64,000 bases of DNA from Mycobacterium sp. ACS1612 (GCF_001667505.1 NZ_LZHZ01000063.1:248001-312000); one strand, 5' to 3'; shown: positions 1-8,555, numbered from the stretch's first letter. Notes: generated from the letters alone by a model not told the origin. A program made the numbers and translations.

Positions 1-1
1 G

Positions 2-535
2 TCGCTGTACGACGACGACGCCGACGCCGAGGTCACCGCGCGGGCCTCATTGTGGGGGCTGCCGGGCAACCCGGACGAGTCGATCACCCTGACGCGGTAC
101 TACGCCGCGCAGCGCACATTCTGGGTGGACCCGGTGTCCGGCACGATCGTCAAGCAGAAGGAGCACGGCTTCCACTACTACGCACGTGAGCCGCTCAAGC
201 CCGAGGTGACGTTCGCGGACTACACCGTCACCTCCACCGAGGACACCGTGGAATCCCAGGTGGCCAGCGCGCGCGACGAGCGCGACAGGCTGGGGCTGTG
301 GGGCCGCATCCTGCCGATCACGTTCACCGCGATCGGGTTGGTGGCCGTCGTCGGCGGCGCGTTGCTCGGGTCGTTCAGCCTGCGTGCAGAGTCGGCGCTG
401 ATCGATCCCGGGCTCGACGAGGCGGACCACAACTTCTTTGACACCCGGGGCATCCAGGTTCCAGGCGCCGAGGCCAAGACCGAGAAGCTGCCCGCGCCGC
501 GGCCGACGGATCTGCCTCCCGACCGCCCGGTCTGA
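2..535 (+). CDS. DUF3068/PorA-like membrane-anchored protein, C-terminal part (Rv0227c-like)
   Basis: The reading frame enters from the left edge, so the N-terminus is missing. The visible 177 residues form an extracytoplasmic domain (for example DPVSGTIVKQKEHG) followed by one hydrophobic segment near the C-terminus (ILPITFTAIGLVAVVGGALL) and a short polar tail rich in proline. This layout and the following membrane-protein gene match Rv0227c/Rv0226c of M. tuberculosis, the DUF3068 'porin PorA family'. No enzymatic role is visible. The TGA stop overlaps the possible CTG start of the next gene. The family call rests on recall and gene order. Confidence 0.75.
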   Translation, partial: SLYDDDADAEVTARASLWGLPGNPDESITLTRYYAAQRTFWVDPVSGTIVKQKEHGFHYYAREPLKPEVTFADYTVTSTEDTVESQVASARDERDRLGLWGRILPITFTAIGLVAVVGGALLGSFSLRAESALIDPGLDEADHNFFDTRGIQVPGAEAKTEKLPAPRPTDLPPDRPV

Positions 536-2211
536 TCAGGCGCCTCCTCGCGCCGGCGTACGCGCTGGCGCTCGCTCTGCTGGTGACGGGGCCGCTGCTG
601 GCACCCGGATATCTGTTGCTGCGCGACGCGGTGTCGACGCCGCGGTCGTATGTGTCCGATGCGGCGCTCGGGTTGTCGGAAGCCGCACCGCGGGCGTTGC
701 CTCAGGACTTCGCGATCGCGATGGCCACCGAGATCGTCGACGGCGGCCTGGTGGTCAAGGCGCTGTTGGTGGGCGGGCTCTTCCTGGCGGGCTGGGGCGC
801 GGCCAGGTTGGCGTCGGTCCTGCTGCCGGAGGCAGGTGTGGCCGGTCAGGTCGTCGCGGTGACCATCGCGATCTGGAATCCCTATGTCGCCGAACGTCTT
901 CTGCAGGGGCATTGGAGCTTGATGGTCGGTTACGGCTGCCTGCCGTGGGTGGCGACGACGATGCTGCGACTGCGAACGCCGGACGTCACACCGTGGGTCG
1001 AGGTGTGCGCGTTGGTGTTCTGGATCGGGCTGGCCGGGTTGACGCCCACCGGGGTGATGCTGGCCGCGACGGTCGCGTTGACGTGTGTCTTCGTGCCAGG
1101 CGCGGGCCGCCCGCGATGGTGGTGCGCGACGATGGCGCTGGCCGCCTCGGTGCTGGCGGCGCTGCCGTGGCTGACCGCGGCGGCGCTGGCCGGGTCGTTG
1201 TCGTCGACGCAGGCCGACGGCGTCGGCGCATTCGCCGCAAGGGCCGAACCGGGTCTCGGCACGTTGGGCAGCCTGGCCAGTCTCGGCGGGATGTGGAACG
1301 CCGATGCTGTACCCGCTTCGCGCTCAACAGCTTTCGCGATCGTCTCCGCGGCGGTACTACTTTCCGTGGTGGCGCTGGGGCTGCGCACCGTCGTACGGCG
1401 ACCGCAGGCGGTCCCGCTGTTGATCCTCGCGGCGATCGCCGTCGTGGTCCCTGCGACCATGGCGACCGGTCCGGGGATGGCCGTCGCGGAAGCCACCATC
1501 CGCGCGCTGCCCGGCCTCGGCGTGGTGCGTGACGCGCAGAAGTGGGTGGCACTGGCTGTGCCCGCCTACTCGCTCGCAGGTGCCGCCGCAGTGGTCGCGG
1601 TGCGGCATCGGATCCCGGCCGCGGCCACCGCCGTCCTCTGTTGTGCCGCACTGCTTGTTACGCTGCCCGATCTGGCGTGGGGCGTCGGCGGCAGGATGAC
1701 AGCCGTGCATTACCCGCCGGGATGGGCGCAGACCGCGGCGCTGATCAACGCCGATCCGCGGCCCGTCGCGGTGCTACCCGTGGACAGCATGCGCCGTTTC
1801 GCGTGGGCGGGTGACGCGCCGGTGCTCGACCCGCTGCCGCGGTGGGTGCGTGCCGATGTGTTGACGACGGGTGATTTGACCATCGGCGGCCGCACCATTC
1901 CCGGCGAGGGCAACCGCGCCCGCGAGGTTCAGCAGTTGGTGCTTGACGGCGCGGACCGCAACCGGTTGGCGGCCGCGGGCGTGGGCTGGGTCGTCGTCGA
2001 AAACATCTGGCATACAGGGTGGTCCCCGCCGGAGCTGCCGCTGCCAGTGGCTTACCGCGACGGCGACCTCACGCTGTACCGGGTCGGCGGCGACCATCCG
2101 GTCGCGGCGGGCCGCGGCGTGATGGTGGGTGTGCACTGGGTGTGGCTGTCCGCGATCGCGGTGGGGCTGGCGGGATTGGCGGTGGGGCGACTGCGCAGAC
2201 CGGTCAGGTAG
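532..2211 (+). CDS. Polytopic membrane protein (Rv0226c-like)
   Basis: A hydrophobic protein of about 559 residues with many predicted membrane segments (for example LLVGGLFLAGWGAARLASVL and AIAVGLAGLAVGRL near the C-terminus) and a soluble C-terminal region. The first ATG/GTG/TTG-type start in frame is GTG at 583. The 51 bases before it still encode a typical N-terminal anchor (RRLLAPAYALALALLVTG), so translation probably begins at CTG 532 or ATC 535, overlapping the previous stop as CTGA. Gene order matches Rv0226c. Function is unknown; the neighbouring glycosyltransferase and methyltransferase suggest an envelope role, which is inference. Confidence 0.8.
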   Translation: MIRRLLAPAYALALALLVTGPLLAPGYLLLRDAVSTPRSYVSDAALGLSEAAPRALPQDFAIAMATEIVDGGLVVKALLVGGLFLAGWGAARLASVLLPEAGVAGQVVAVTIAIWNPYVAERLLQGHWSLMVGYGCLPWVATTMLRLRTPDVTPWVEVCALVFWIGLAGLTPTGVMLAATVALTCVFVPGAGRPRWWCATMALAASVLAALPWLTAAALAGSLSSTQADGVGAFAARAEPGLGTLGSLASLGGMWNADAVPASRSTAFAIVSAAVLLSVVALGLRTVVRRPQAVPLLILAAIAVVVPATMATGPGMAVAEATIRALPGLGVVRDAQKWVALAVPAYSLAGAAAVVAVRHRIPAAATAVLCCAALLVTLPDLAWGVGGRMTAVHYPPGWAQTAALINADPRPVAVLPVDSMRRFAWAGDAPVLDPLPRWVRADVLTTGDLTIGGRTIPGEGNRAREVQQLVLDGADRNRLAAAGVGWVVVENIWHTGWSPPELPLPVAYRDGDLTLYRVGGDHPVAAGRGVMVGVHWVWLSAIAVGLAGLAVGRLRRPVR

Positions 2212-2293
2212 GCCACCGGCTGTTGAAGACGTCGAGGACGTTCGGCAGCTTGGCGCGGTACCGTGCGCGGTCGGCAGTGACAAGCTCACCCAT
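2204..2293 (-). pseudogene. Possible C-terminal remnant, PIN-domain-like
   Basis: A 29-codon reverse-strand frame starting at ATG 2293 and stopping at 2204 encodes GELVTADRARYRAKLPNVLD and a short tail. The LVTADRARYR stretch resembles the last acidic motif of PIN-domain (VapC-type) ribonucleases, but the piece is too short to prove it. It lies in the gap between Rv0226c-like and Rv0225-like genes, which is filled with broken sequence here. It could also be chance. Confidence 0.25.
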
Positions 2294-2398
2294 GAACACA
2301 TCTACTGGGACCAGGCCAGTGTGCTCGTGCAGTTGGGCTTGCTCGACCCGGAGGGACTGCCGGTGGCCGGGGTGGAGACCCAACGCGCTGATGACCGG
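2279..2398 (+). pseudogene. C-terminal remnant of a SnoaL-like (NTF2-fold) ester cyclase
   Basis: The forward frame reads DKLTHEHIYWDQASVLVQLG followed by LLDPEGLPVAGVET. This is the characteristic end of NTF2-fold SnoaL-like cyclase or isomerase proteins of actinobacteria, including the HEHIYWDQASVL core. Neither a start codon nor the N-terminal two thirds is present, and the frame runs on into the antisense of the glycosyltransferase gene without a family-like stop. It is best read as a relic of a gene lost by deletion. The identity is from recall of the motif. Confidence 0.6.
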
Positions 2399-3556
2399 CT
2401 AGAGAACGCCGCTGACGATTCGTCGCGCGTGCACGGACTCCAGCACCGTGCGCATTGCCTCTGCGCTTTGGTGCCAGGAGAATTCGCTGCTGCGGGCCTG
2501 CGCCTTGGCACCGAGTTGGTCCCGCAGCACCCGGTCGGTCAACAGCCGGTACAGCTGGTCGACAAGGTCGTCGCGGTCGTCGACCAGAAGCCCGGTCACC
2601 CCGTCGACGATCGAGTCCGTCAGCCCGCCCGAGGACCGGTAGCCGATCGTTGGCACGCAATGCTGCCCCGCCTCAGGCACGGCCAACCCCCATCCTTCCT
2701 TGCGGGACGGCAGCACCTGCACCCAAGACTGTTGCAGCACACGGTGTTTGGTCTGGTCATCGACGTGGCCGTGGAACGTCACCGCGTCGGAGATACCCAG
2801 CAGCGCGGCGTGTTCGACCAGCGGCTGCTGCCACCACCCGCCGCCGAGGATGTCCAGGTGCAGCTCCGGCATCCTGGGCCGCAGTGCGGCGACCGCTTCG
2901 AGCGCGTCCTCGATCTGCTTGTGCGGTACCAACCGCGACAGCACGACCACACGCGGCGTCGTCGACCGCGACACGGTCAGCGTCTGCGGGGGCGCCTCGT
3001 CAAGACCGTTGCGCACCACCGCGATCTGAGCGGGCCGCACGCCCAGACCGGTGAGGTCCCGCGCAGAGGGCAGTGACACCGTGACGTACTGATTGCGGCG
3101 GTGCACCCGAGGCGACAACCTCGACTCGACGAACCAGCCGATCCTGCCCAACACCGGGCCCGCCACCGGCCACTGCTCGCGGTGGCAGTGGTGCACCAGC
3201 ACCGCGACCCGCCTGCCGAACGCCCACCGCGCCATGAACGGCAGGCCGTTCTGGGTGTCGATGACGACGTCCGGCCTCGCCTTGCGCAGCGGGCCGAGGC
3301 CGATGCGCGCCAGCACCATCGCCAGCCCGGCCCAGATGTAGACGGAGTACGGCCCACCTGCGCGGCTGATCTGCACGCCGTCTTTGACCTCACGCCGTCG
3401 AGCGCCCGGATAGTGGGCGGTGCGCAGCGTGACCCGCACGCCGGATGCGGCCAGTCGGGCGCCGATGCGCTCGAGGTAGGCCTCGCTGCCGCCACCTTGC
3501 GGGTGCCCGGTGTCGCGCCAGCAGAGCAGCAACACGGAGCGGACGGGTGCGGACAT
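2399..3556 (-). CDS. GT4-family glycosyltransferase (Rv0225-like)
   Basis: 385 residues with a GT-B fold layout. The N-terminal acceptor domain carries a glycine-rich loop (HPQGGGSEAYLERIG, about residues 18-32). The C-terminal nucleotide-sugar domain holds the E-x7-E signature in KEGWGLAVPEAGQ (about 297-309) and DILGGGWW before it. No signal peptide is seen, so it should act at the cytoplasmic membrane face. It is transcribed away from the methyltransferase gene that follows, with a short divergent gap. Gene order matches Rv0225. Donor and acceptor cannot be told from the sequence; an envelope polysaccharide or glycolipid is an inference. Confidence 0.85.
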   Translation of the reverse strand: MSAPVRSVLLLCWRDTGHPQGGGSEAYLERIGARLAASGVRVTLRTAHYPGARRREVKDGVQISRAGGPYSVYIWAGLAMVLARIGLGPLRKARPDVVIDTQNGLPFMARWAFGRRVAVLVHHCHREQWPVAGPVLGRIGWFVESRLSPRVHRRNQYVTVSLPSARDLTGLGVRPAQIAVVRNGLDEAPPQTLTVSRSTTPRVVVLSRLVPHKQIEDALEAVAALRPRMPELHLDILGGGWWQQPLVEHAALLGISDAVTFHGHVDDQTKHRVLQQSWVQVLPSRKEGWGLAVPEAGQHCVPTIGYRSSGGLTDSIVDGVTGLLVDDRDDLVDQLYRLLTDRVLRDQLGAKAQARSSEFSWHQSAEAMRTVLESVHARRIVSGVL

Positions 3557-3592
3557 CGCCGCCCAGACTATCCGCTGGCTAGGGTCTGGTTG

Positions 3593-4357
3593 ATGGCCGT
3601 GACCGATGTCTTCGCCCGACGGGCGAACCTACGCCGGTCGCTGCGGCTGCTCAGCCAGTTCCGCTACGAGCAGCCCAACCCCGCCCGGTTCTACGGCGAG
3701 CTCGCCAAGGACACCGCGACGATGGTGGGCGACCTGTGGCGCGGCGTCGGCGGCGGGCCACCTGCGGGCCGGACCGTCGTCGACATCGGCGGTGGCCCAG
3801 GCTATTTCGCAGACGCGTTCAACGCCGCGGGGATGCGCTACATCGGAGTGGAGCCGGATCCGGCCGAAATGCACGCCGGTCCTGCCGCCGACGACCGCCG
3901 GACCCCGTACGTGCGGGCGTCCGGCACCGCGCTGCCGTTCGCCGACGGCAGCATCGACATCTGCCTGTCGTCCAACGTTGCCGAGCATGTGCCGCAGCCG
4001 TGGCGCCTGGGCCGCGAGATGCTGCGGGTGACCAGGCCCGGCGGCCTGGCGGTGCTGTCGTACACCGTGTGGCTGGGGCCGTTCGGCGGCCACGAGATGG
4101 GCCTCACGCACTACCTCGGCGGGGCTCGCGCGGCAGCGCGCTATACCCGCAGGCACGGCCATCGGCCCAAAAATGACTACGGATCGTCGTTGTTCGCGGT
4201 GTCGGTGTCCGACGGTCTGCAATGGGCCGCGAGCACCGGCGCCCTCGTCGCCGCATTTCCCCGCTACCACCCGCGATGGGCGTGGTGGCTGACCGGCGTG
4301 CCGGGGTTGCGGGAATTCGCGGTGAGCAATCTGGTGCTCGTGCTTCGGCCCTCGTGA
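3593..4357 (+). CDS. Class I SAM-dependent methyltransferase (Rv0224c-like)
   Basis: 254 residues. Motif I of the SAM-binding Rossmann fold is TVVDIGGGPGYFADAF (about residues 62-77), the acidic residue after strand 2 is in GVEPDP, and the post-motif SSNVAEHVPQPWRLGREML is typical of Methyltransf_11 proteins. ATG 3593 is the only sensible start, because the open frame further upstream lies antisense to the glycosyltransferase. Gene order matches Rv0224c. The substrate is unknown. It ends just before the KstR-like site of the aldehyde dehydrogenase gene. Confidence 0.85.
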   Translation: MAVTDVFARRANLRRSLRLLSQFRYEQPNPARFYGELAKDTATMVGDLWRGVGGGPPAGRTVVDIGGGPGYFADAFNAAGMRYIGVEPDPAEMHAGPAADDRRTPYVRASGTALPFADGSIDICLSSNVAEHVPQPWRLGREMLRVTRPGGLAVLSYTVWLGPFGGHEMGLTHYLGGARAAARYTRRHGHRPKNDYGSSLFAVSVSDGLQWAASTGALVAAFPRYHPRWAWWLTGVPGLREFAVSNLVLVLRPS

Positions 4358-4367
4358 GCGACTGAAC

Positions 4368-4381
4368 TGGAACAGGTTCTC
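4368..4381. promoter_or_regulatory. KstR-like operator upstream of aldehyde dehydrogenase
   Basis: TGGAACAGGTTCTC fits the KstR consensus TNNAACNNGTTNNA at all fixed positions except the last A. It lies 32 bases before ATG 4413. KstR is the TetR-family repressor of the mycobacterial cholesterol catabolic regulon. A perfect match to the same consensus occurs at 16211 in this window. Confidence 0.6.
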
Positions 4382-4412
4382 GTTTTTCGGATCAGTGGGT
4401 AGTGTGACGCTC

Positions 4413-5894
4413 ATGACACAGAGTGTGGACACCGCGTACAAGACCGACTACGACAAGCTGTTCATCGGCGGTAAATGGGTCGAGCCGTCGACAGAAGAGG
4501 TCATCGAGGTGTTCTCCCCCGCGACGGGTGAGAAGGTCGGGCAGGTGCCGTTGGCGGCCGAGGCGGACGTGAATGCGGCCTGCGCCGCCGCACGCAGGGC
4601 GTTCGACGAGGGCCCGTGGCCCCAGACGCCGCCCGCCGAGCGGGCCGCGGTGATCGGCCGCGCGCTCAAGCTGCTCGAGGATCGTGCCGATCTTTTCAAG
4701 CATCTGCTGAAGCTGGAGACCGGCCAGCCGCCGACGATCGTGGACATGATGCAGTACGGCGCCTCGGTGTCGACGCTGCAGTTCTACGCCGGCGCCGCCG
4801 ACAAGTACACGTGGAACGAGATCCGCGACGGCATCTACGGCCAGACGCTGGTCACCAAGGAGCCGGTCGGCGTCGTCGGCGCGGTGGTCGCGTGGAACGT
4901 CCCGCTGTTCCTCGCCGTCAACAAGCTGGGCCCCGCGCTGCTGGCCGGGTGCACCGTCGTGCTCAAGCCTGCTGCCGAAACCCCGTTGTCCACCAACGCT
5001 TTGGCTGAGGTGTTCGCCGAGGCCGGCCTGCCCGAGGGCGTGCTGTCGGTGGTGCCAGGCGGCCCCGAGACCGGGCGCGCGTTGACCGCCAACCCGGAAT
5101 TGGACAAGTTCACGTTCACCGGAAGCTCCGCGGTGGGCAAGGAGATCGGCAAGCTCGCCGCCGAGAAGCTCAAGGCGTGCACGCTCGAACTCGGCGGCAA
5201 GTCCGCTGCGATCATCCTCGAAGACGCCGACCTGGACTCGACGCTGCCGATGCTGGTGTTCTCCGGCCTGATGAACTGCGGGCAGGCCTGCGTCGGCCAG
5301 ACCCGCATCCTCGCGCCGCGGTCGCGCTACGACGAGGTGGTCGAGAAGGTGTCGGCCGCCGTCGCGGCGATGCCGGTGGGCCTGCCCGACGACCCGGCGT
5401 CGATGATCGGCCCGCTGATCTCCGAGAAGCAGCGCGAGCGCGTCGAGGGCTACATCCGCAAGGGCGTCGAGGAGGGCGCGCGGATTGTCACCGGCGGCGG
5501 TCGGCCGGAAGGACTTGACGGCGGCTGGTTTGTCCAGCCGACGGTGTTCGCCGATGTGGACAATTCGATGACCATCGCCCAGGAGGAGATCTTCGGGCCG
5601 GTGCTGGCGATCATCCCGTTCGACACCGAGGAGGACGCGATCCGCATCGCCAACGACTCGGTCTACGGGTTGGCGGGCAGCGTGTTCACCACCGACTTCC
5701 CGAAAGCCGTCGAGATCGCCAAGAAGATCCGCACCGGCACGTACGCGGTCAACATGTACGCGTTCGATCCGGGCGCCCCGTTCGGCGGCTACAAGAACTC
5801 GGGCCTCGGCCGCGAGAACGGTCCGGAAGGCATCGAGCAGTACTGCGAGGCCAAGAGCATCCTGCTGCCGTTCGGCTACACGCCGGAGATCTAG
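4413..5894 (+). CDS. NAD(P)-dependent aldehyde dehydrogenase (Rv0223c-like)
   Basis: 493 residues, the usual length for the family. The conserved asparagine lies in VVAWNVPLF, the NAD-binding turn in FTGSSAVGKEIG, the general base Glu in LELGGKSAA and the catalytic Cys at about residue 293 in MNCGQACVGQ. ATG 4413 is preferred over an in-frame GTG at 4395, because it gives an N-terminus that leads quickly to the conserved YDKLFIGGKW. The protein should oxidise an aldehyde to an acid in the cytosol. The KstR-like operator just upstream suggests induction during sterol breakdown; the true substrate is not shown. Confidence 0.92.
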   Translation: MTQSVDTAYKTDYDKLFIGGKWVEPSTEEVIEVFSPATGEKVGQVPLAAEADVNAACAAARRAFDEGPWPQTPPAERAAVIGRALKLLEDRADLFKHLLKLETGQPPTIVDMMQYGASVSTLQFYAGAADKYTWNEIRDGIYGQTLVTKEPVGVVGAVVAWNVPLFLAVNKLGPALLAGCTVVLKPAAETPLSTNALAEVFAEAGLPEGVLSVVPGGPETGRALTANPELDKFTFTGSSAVGKEIGKLAAEKLKACTLELGGKSAAIILEDADLDSTLPMLVFSGLMNCGQACVGQTRILAPRSRYDEVVEKVSAAVAAMPVGLPDDPASMIGPLISEKQRERVEGYIRKGVEEGARIVTGGGRPEGLDGGWFVQPTVFADVDNSMTIAQEEIFGPVLAIIPFDTEEDAIRIANDSVYGLAGSVFTTDFPKAVEIAKKIRTGTYAVNMYAFDPGAPFGGYKNSGLGRENGPEGIEQYCEAKSILLPFGYTPEI

Positions 5895-5905
5895 CCCGGC
5901 CTGCG

Positions 5906-6151
5906 TCAGTGGCCGAACGATGCCCGCGGCTTGGTGGGCCTCGGCTGATTCTGCGCGAAGCCGGTGCACGTGCCGAGATGGCCGGCCACGCACGGCACAC
6001 CGTTCATGGTCGGCACCGGGCCGCCCGACCTCGGCGTCGGGGCGCCGTTGTAGCCGTTCTGATCCAGCGGAGCAGCGGCGGCCGTCGGAGCGGCCAGCAC
6101 CGCGGCGGCACACAAAGCGGCCGTGAACGACCTGCACAGACGCGCGGTCAT
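5906..6151 (-). CDS. Small secreted protein, unknown function
   Basis: 81 residues beginning with a clear Sec signal peptide (MTARLCRSFTAALCAAAVLA, then APTAAAA). The mature part is short and rich in Pro and Gly with two cysteines (VPCVAGHLGTC) that could form a disulfide. ATG 6151 is chosen because the longer frame from 6196 adds a charged tail ahead of the signal peptide. It is convergent with the aldehyde dehydrogenase gene, 11 bases apart. I do not recognise a family. The ORF at 56454 is a similar small exported protein but not an obvious relative. Confidence 0.6.
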   Translation of the reverse strand: MTARLCRSFTAALCAAAVLAAPTAAAAPLDQNGYNGAPTPRSGGPVPTMNGVPCVAGHLGTCTGFAQNQPRPTKPRASFGH

Positions 6152-6308
6152 GGTTGTCACCCTACGCATCCGAGTCGGTCTGAGCTGGGAACGCACCGAT
6201 TATGCTCGGCACCATAATGCCTGGGTGCCCAGCGAGCGCAATACGCCGTTCACCTGCGCGTCAACTGAACCAAGTGTGATGGGGAATACATTCGTTGCGC
6301 CCATGTGT

Positions 6309-6331
6309 TGCCAAGTTTATGCTGTTTGGCA
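6309..6331. promoter_or_regulatory. Inverted repeat, probable operator of the TetR locus
   Basis: TGCCAA at 6309-6314 and TTGGCA at 6326-6331 form a perfect inverted repeat with an 11-base spacer, 18 bases before the small ORF at 6350. TetR regulators commonly bind such sites at their own promoter, so autoregulation by the downstream gene is likely but inferred. Confidence 0.5.
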
Positions 6332-6349
6332 TAGACAGGGAGGCACCCG

Positions 6350-6481
6350 ATGTGGATCGTTGAGGTCAACTTCGCCGGCCGCCGGTTCACGCACGAGGTG
6401 CACGGGCCCCGTCGTCGGTTGTTCCACTTCAGCCCGCGCCCCTTTAGTTGGCGTCCATCGCAGCTGAGGCGCGCTGCCTGA
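6350..6481 (+). CDS. 43-residue basic leader ORF upstream of tetR
   Basis: ATG 6350 follows a good ribosome binding site (GGGAGG, about 7 bases upstream) and opens a 43-codon frame ending at TGA 6481, eight bases before the first candidate start of the TetR gene. The product (MWIVEVNFAGRRF, then many Arg, His and Pro residues) has no hydrophobic segment and no family I recognise. Its position suggests translational coupling with, or a role as leader peptide for, the regulator gene. Confidence 0.5.
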   Translation: MWIVEVNFAGRRFTHEVHGPRRRLFHFSPRPFSWRPSQLRRAA

Positions 6482-6488
6482 CCAAGCG

Positions 6489-7124
6489 TTGGGGGTAGTT
6501 CTGTCCACCGCGACCAAGACCGGGACCAAACGCGGGTCGACGCGCACCAAGATGTTGATCAGCGCCGCTGAAGTGCTGCGCGAGCGCGGAGCGGCCGGCG
6601 TCACCATCGACGAGGTGCTCGCCCGCAGCGGCGCGCCGCGCGGTTCGGTGTACTACCACTTCCCCGAGGGCCGCAACCAGATACTGACCGAGGCGTTGCA
6701 GTACGCCAGCAACCTGGTCTCCGATGTCATCGACGAGGCCGCCGCCAAGGGCGGTATGCACCTCGTTCGCAGGTTCGTCACGTTCTGGGAGGACCTGCTC
6801 GTCGAAAGCGATTTCACCGCAGGCTGTCCCGTGGTGGCCGCGGCAATCGGGTCGGCCGCCGACGAACCCCAGCTGACCACCGTCGCGGGCAGCATCTTCA
6901 GCCGGTGGCGCGATGCGCTCACCCGCGCGTTCGTCAGTGACGGCTTTGACGAGCCCTGCGCGGCCTCGTTGGCCATCACGTGCATCGCGTCGTTGGAGGG
7001 CGCGGTGCTGCTGTGCCGGTCGACACGCAAGGTCGACCCGCTGCGGGATGTCGCCGCAGAGCTCGAATTCCTGATCAAGTCAAGGGAATTCGTCCGCCGC
7101 TACGGACTGCCCGGCCACGACTAG
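6489..7124 (+). CDS. TetR-family transcriptional regulator (LmrA/YxaF-like C-domain)
   Basis: 211 residues from TTG 6489. The helix-turn-helix lies at the N-terminus (TIDEVLARSGAPRGSVYYHF, about residues 36-57). The ligand domain contains DFTAGCPVVAAAIGSAADEP, typical of the LmrA/YxaF-like TetR_C group. No ATG is available; CTG 6501 has a better spaced GGGGG element, so the exact start is open. The inverted repeat at 6309 is a candidate operator. The gene overlaps the convergent reductase gene by a few bases. Target genes and ligand are unknown. Confidence 0.88.
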   Translation: MGVVLSTATKTGTKRGSTRTKMLISAAEVLRERGAAGVTIDEVLARSGAPRGSVYYHFPEGRNQILTEALQYASNLVSDVIDEAAAKGGMHLVRRFVTFWEDLLVESDFTAGCPVVAAAIGSAADEPQLTTVAGSIFSRWRDALTRAFVSDGFDEPCAASLAITCIASLEGAVLLCRSTRKVDPLRDVAAELEFLIKSREFVRRYGLPGHD

Positions 7125-7642
7125 GCTCTGCGCCACCGCGCGCAGACGAAGTCGCCGTTGACGCCGGATTCGACCAACGCCCACTCGGAGCGCGTCGGCA
7201 GCAGCCGCGAGCCACCACCGAGCGAGCACGGCGTGTACGTCACGATCATCTCGTCGATCAGGCCTGCCGCGACGAAATGTGCGGCCGTCTGGCCGCCGCC
7301 GACCACCCACACGTCCTTACCCGTCGCCGCCGACACCAACTTAGGATGCAACTGTTCGACGTCGCCGTCGAACACCTGGACCGGATGTCCGTCCTCGACG
7401 ATCTGCGCGCGGTGGGTCAGCACCCAGGACGGCTGGTCGTACATCCAGTCGCCGGGATGGTTGTTCTTCACCCATTCGTAGGTCGCCGAACCCATCACCA
7501 ACGCGCCGACACCCTTGATGAACGCGTCATATCCGAACGGCCCGTTCGGGTCGACGGCGCGAGATGTCAACCAGTCCAAGCTGTCTGCTTCGTCGACGAT
7601 GTAGCCGTCCAAGCTGGACGCGGTGAAGTAGACGGTCGCCAT
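7121..7642 (-). CDS. RibD/DHFR-fold reductase family protein
   Basis: 173 residues with the RibD C-terminal (dihydrofolate reductase-like) fold. The N-terminal strand is TVYFTASSLDGYIVD, the middle motif LVMGSATYEWV and the cofactor-binding loop VWVVGGGQTAAHF, with the LIDEMIVTYTP strand near the end. Such proteins bind NADPH; the substrate of this branch is not established. It starts one base after the stop of the AraC/DinB gene (TGACATG), so the two are co-transcribed and probably coupled. Confidence 0.85.
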   Translation of the reverse strand: MATVYFTASSLDGYIVDEADSLDWLTSRAVDPNGPFGYDAFIKGVGALVMGSATYEWVKNNHPGDWMYDQPSWVLTHRAQIVEDGHPVQVFDGDVEQLHPKLVSAATGKDVWVVGGGQTAAHFVAAGLIDEMIVTYTPCSLGGGSRLLPTRSEWALVESGVNGDFVCARWRRA

Positions 7643-7643
7643 G

Positions 7644-8555
7644 TCAATTCCCTCTCATCCAGGCCAGCGGATCGCCCGCGCCGGTCCGCACGCCGTGCCG
7701 GGCCAGCATCGCGCGGGTGAGTTCGCGCCGGTGCGCCGAGTAGGTCAGCACGTGTGCGACGATGCCGTACAGCTGAAACGACTCGGGCGGGTCGCACAGC
7801 GCGTCGATCACCGTGTCGCCGAGGCGTCCGTCCGCGGTGTACTCGGAAACCATTGCAGCCCAGCGTTTTGCGATCTCGTCGTGGTGGGCGGCGAGCGCTT
7901 GCGGGGTGGTCGACTTGGTGGCCGCCCGGCTCGGGAAGTCGCGGCCTTCGATGGTGGCCAGCCACACCTCTTTGGTCCAGACGATCGCACCGAGCACGGC
8001 GCCGACGCTTGGCTCGGGACCGTCCCAGTCCAGGATCACCTGTCCCGGTGAGATCTCCTGCGTCCATTGCGCTTCGGACAACTGGGCGGCCTGGTCGATC
8101 AGGTACGCGGTATCGGCGACGTCGTGCGCGACCATGAGTGCAGAGATGTCGGGCTCCTTGCTGTCGCCGTCGCTGTCCAGCCACAGCGACTGAGGCGGAT
8201 GGAAGTGCAGACCGTTGGGCGCAGGCAGCCGAAACTGGACCTCGGCGGCGCGGGACGGCGGCACACCGAACGTGCGGCTGAAGGCTCGCGAGAACACCTC
8301 GGCCGACGACCACCGCTCGGCGGCGGCGACCGCTGACACCGACTCGCCGCGGTGCAGGCGCCATGCCGCGCGCTCGAGCATGATCCTGCGCCGCAGCGCG
8401 GCCGGCGATTCGCCGGTCAGCCGCCGCACCTCACGGGAGAAATGGAACTCCGAGGCGTAGCTGCTGCGCGCCATGTCGCCGAGGTCGGTGTTGTCCGCGT
8501 CGACGACCGCGTCGAGCAGTTCACGCAGTCGGTCCCGGCGTGCTGGATCGGTCAC
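7644..8555 (-). CDS. AraC-type regulator fused to a DinB-like domain
   Basis: 303 residues from GTG 8555. The N-terminal 110 residues carry an AraC/XylS double helix-turn-helix (FHFSREVRRLTGESPAALRR, then FSRAFSRTFGVPPS). The rest resembles a DinB/YfiT-like four-helix domain, with a mid-domain KEVWLATIEG segment and a C-terminal HVLTYSAHRRELTRAML segment whose histidines could bind metal. Fusion of an AraC DNA-binding domain in front of a DinB domain is a known actinobacterial architecture. It probably regulates itself and the co-transcribed reductase gene. The signal is unknown. Confidence 0.8.
   Translation of the reverse strand: MTDPARRDRLRELLDAVVDADNTDLGDMARSSYASEFHFSREVRRLTGESPAALRRRIMLERAAWRLHRGESVSAVAAAERWSSAEVFSRAFSRTFGVPPSRAAEVQFRLPAPNGLHFHPPQSLWLDSDGDSKEPDISALMVAHDVADTAYLIDQAAQLSEAQWTQEISPGQVILDWDGPEPSVGAVLGAIVWTKEVWLATIEGRDFPSRAATKSTTPQALAAHHDEIAKRWAAMVSEYTADGRLGDTVIDALCDPPESFQLYGIVAHVLTYSAHRRELTRAMLARHGVRTGAGDPLAWMRGN

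Noticed and set aside
4392..6137. A 581-codon reverse-strand open frame across the aldehyde dehydrogenase gene
   Set aside because: It is antisense to a well-supported enzyme and has His/Arg/Gly-rich low-information sequence typical of GC-rich shadow frames.
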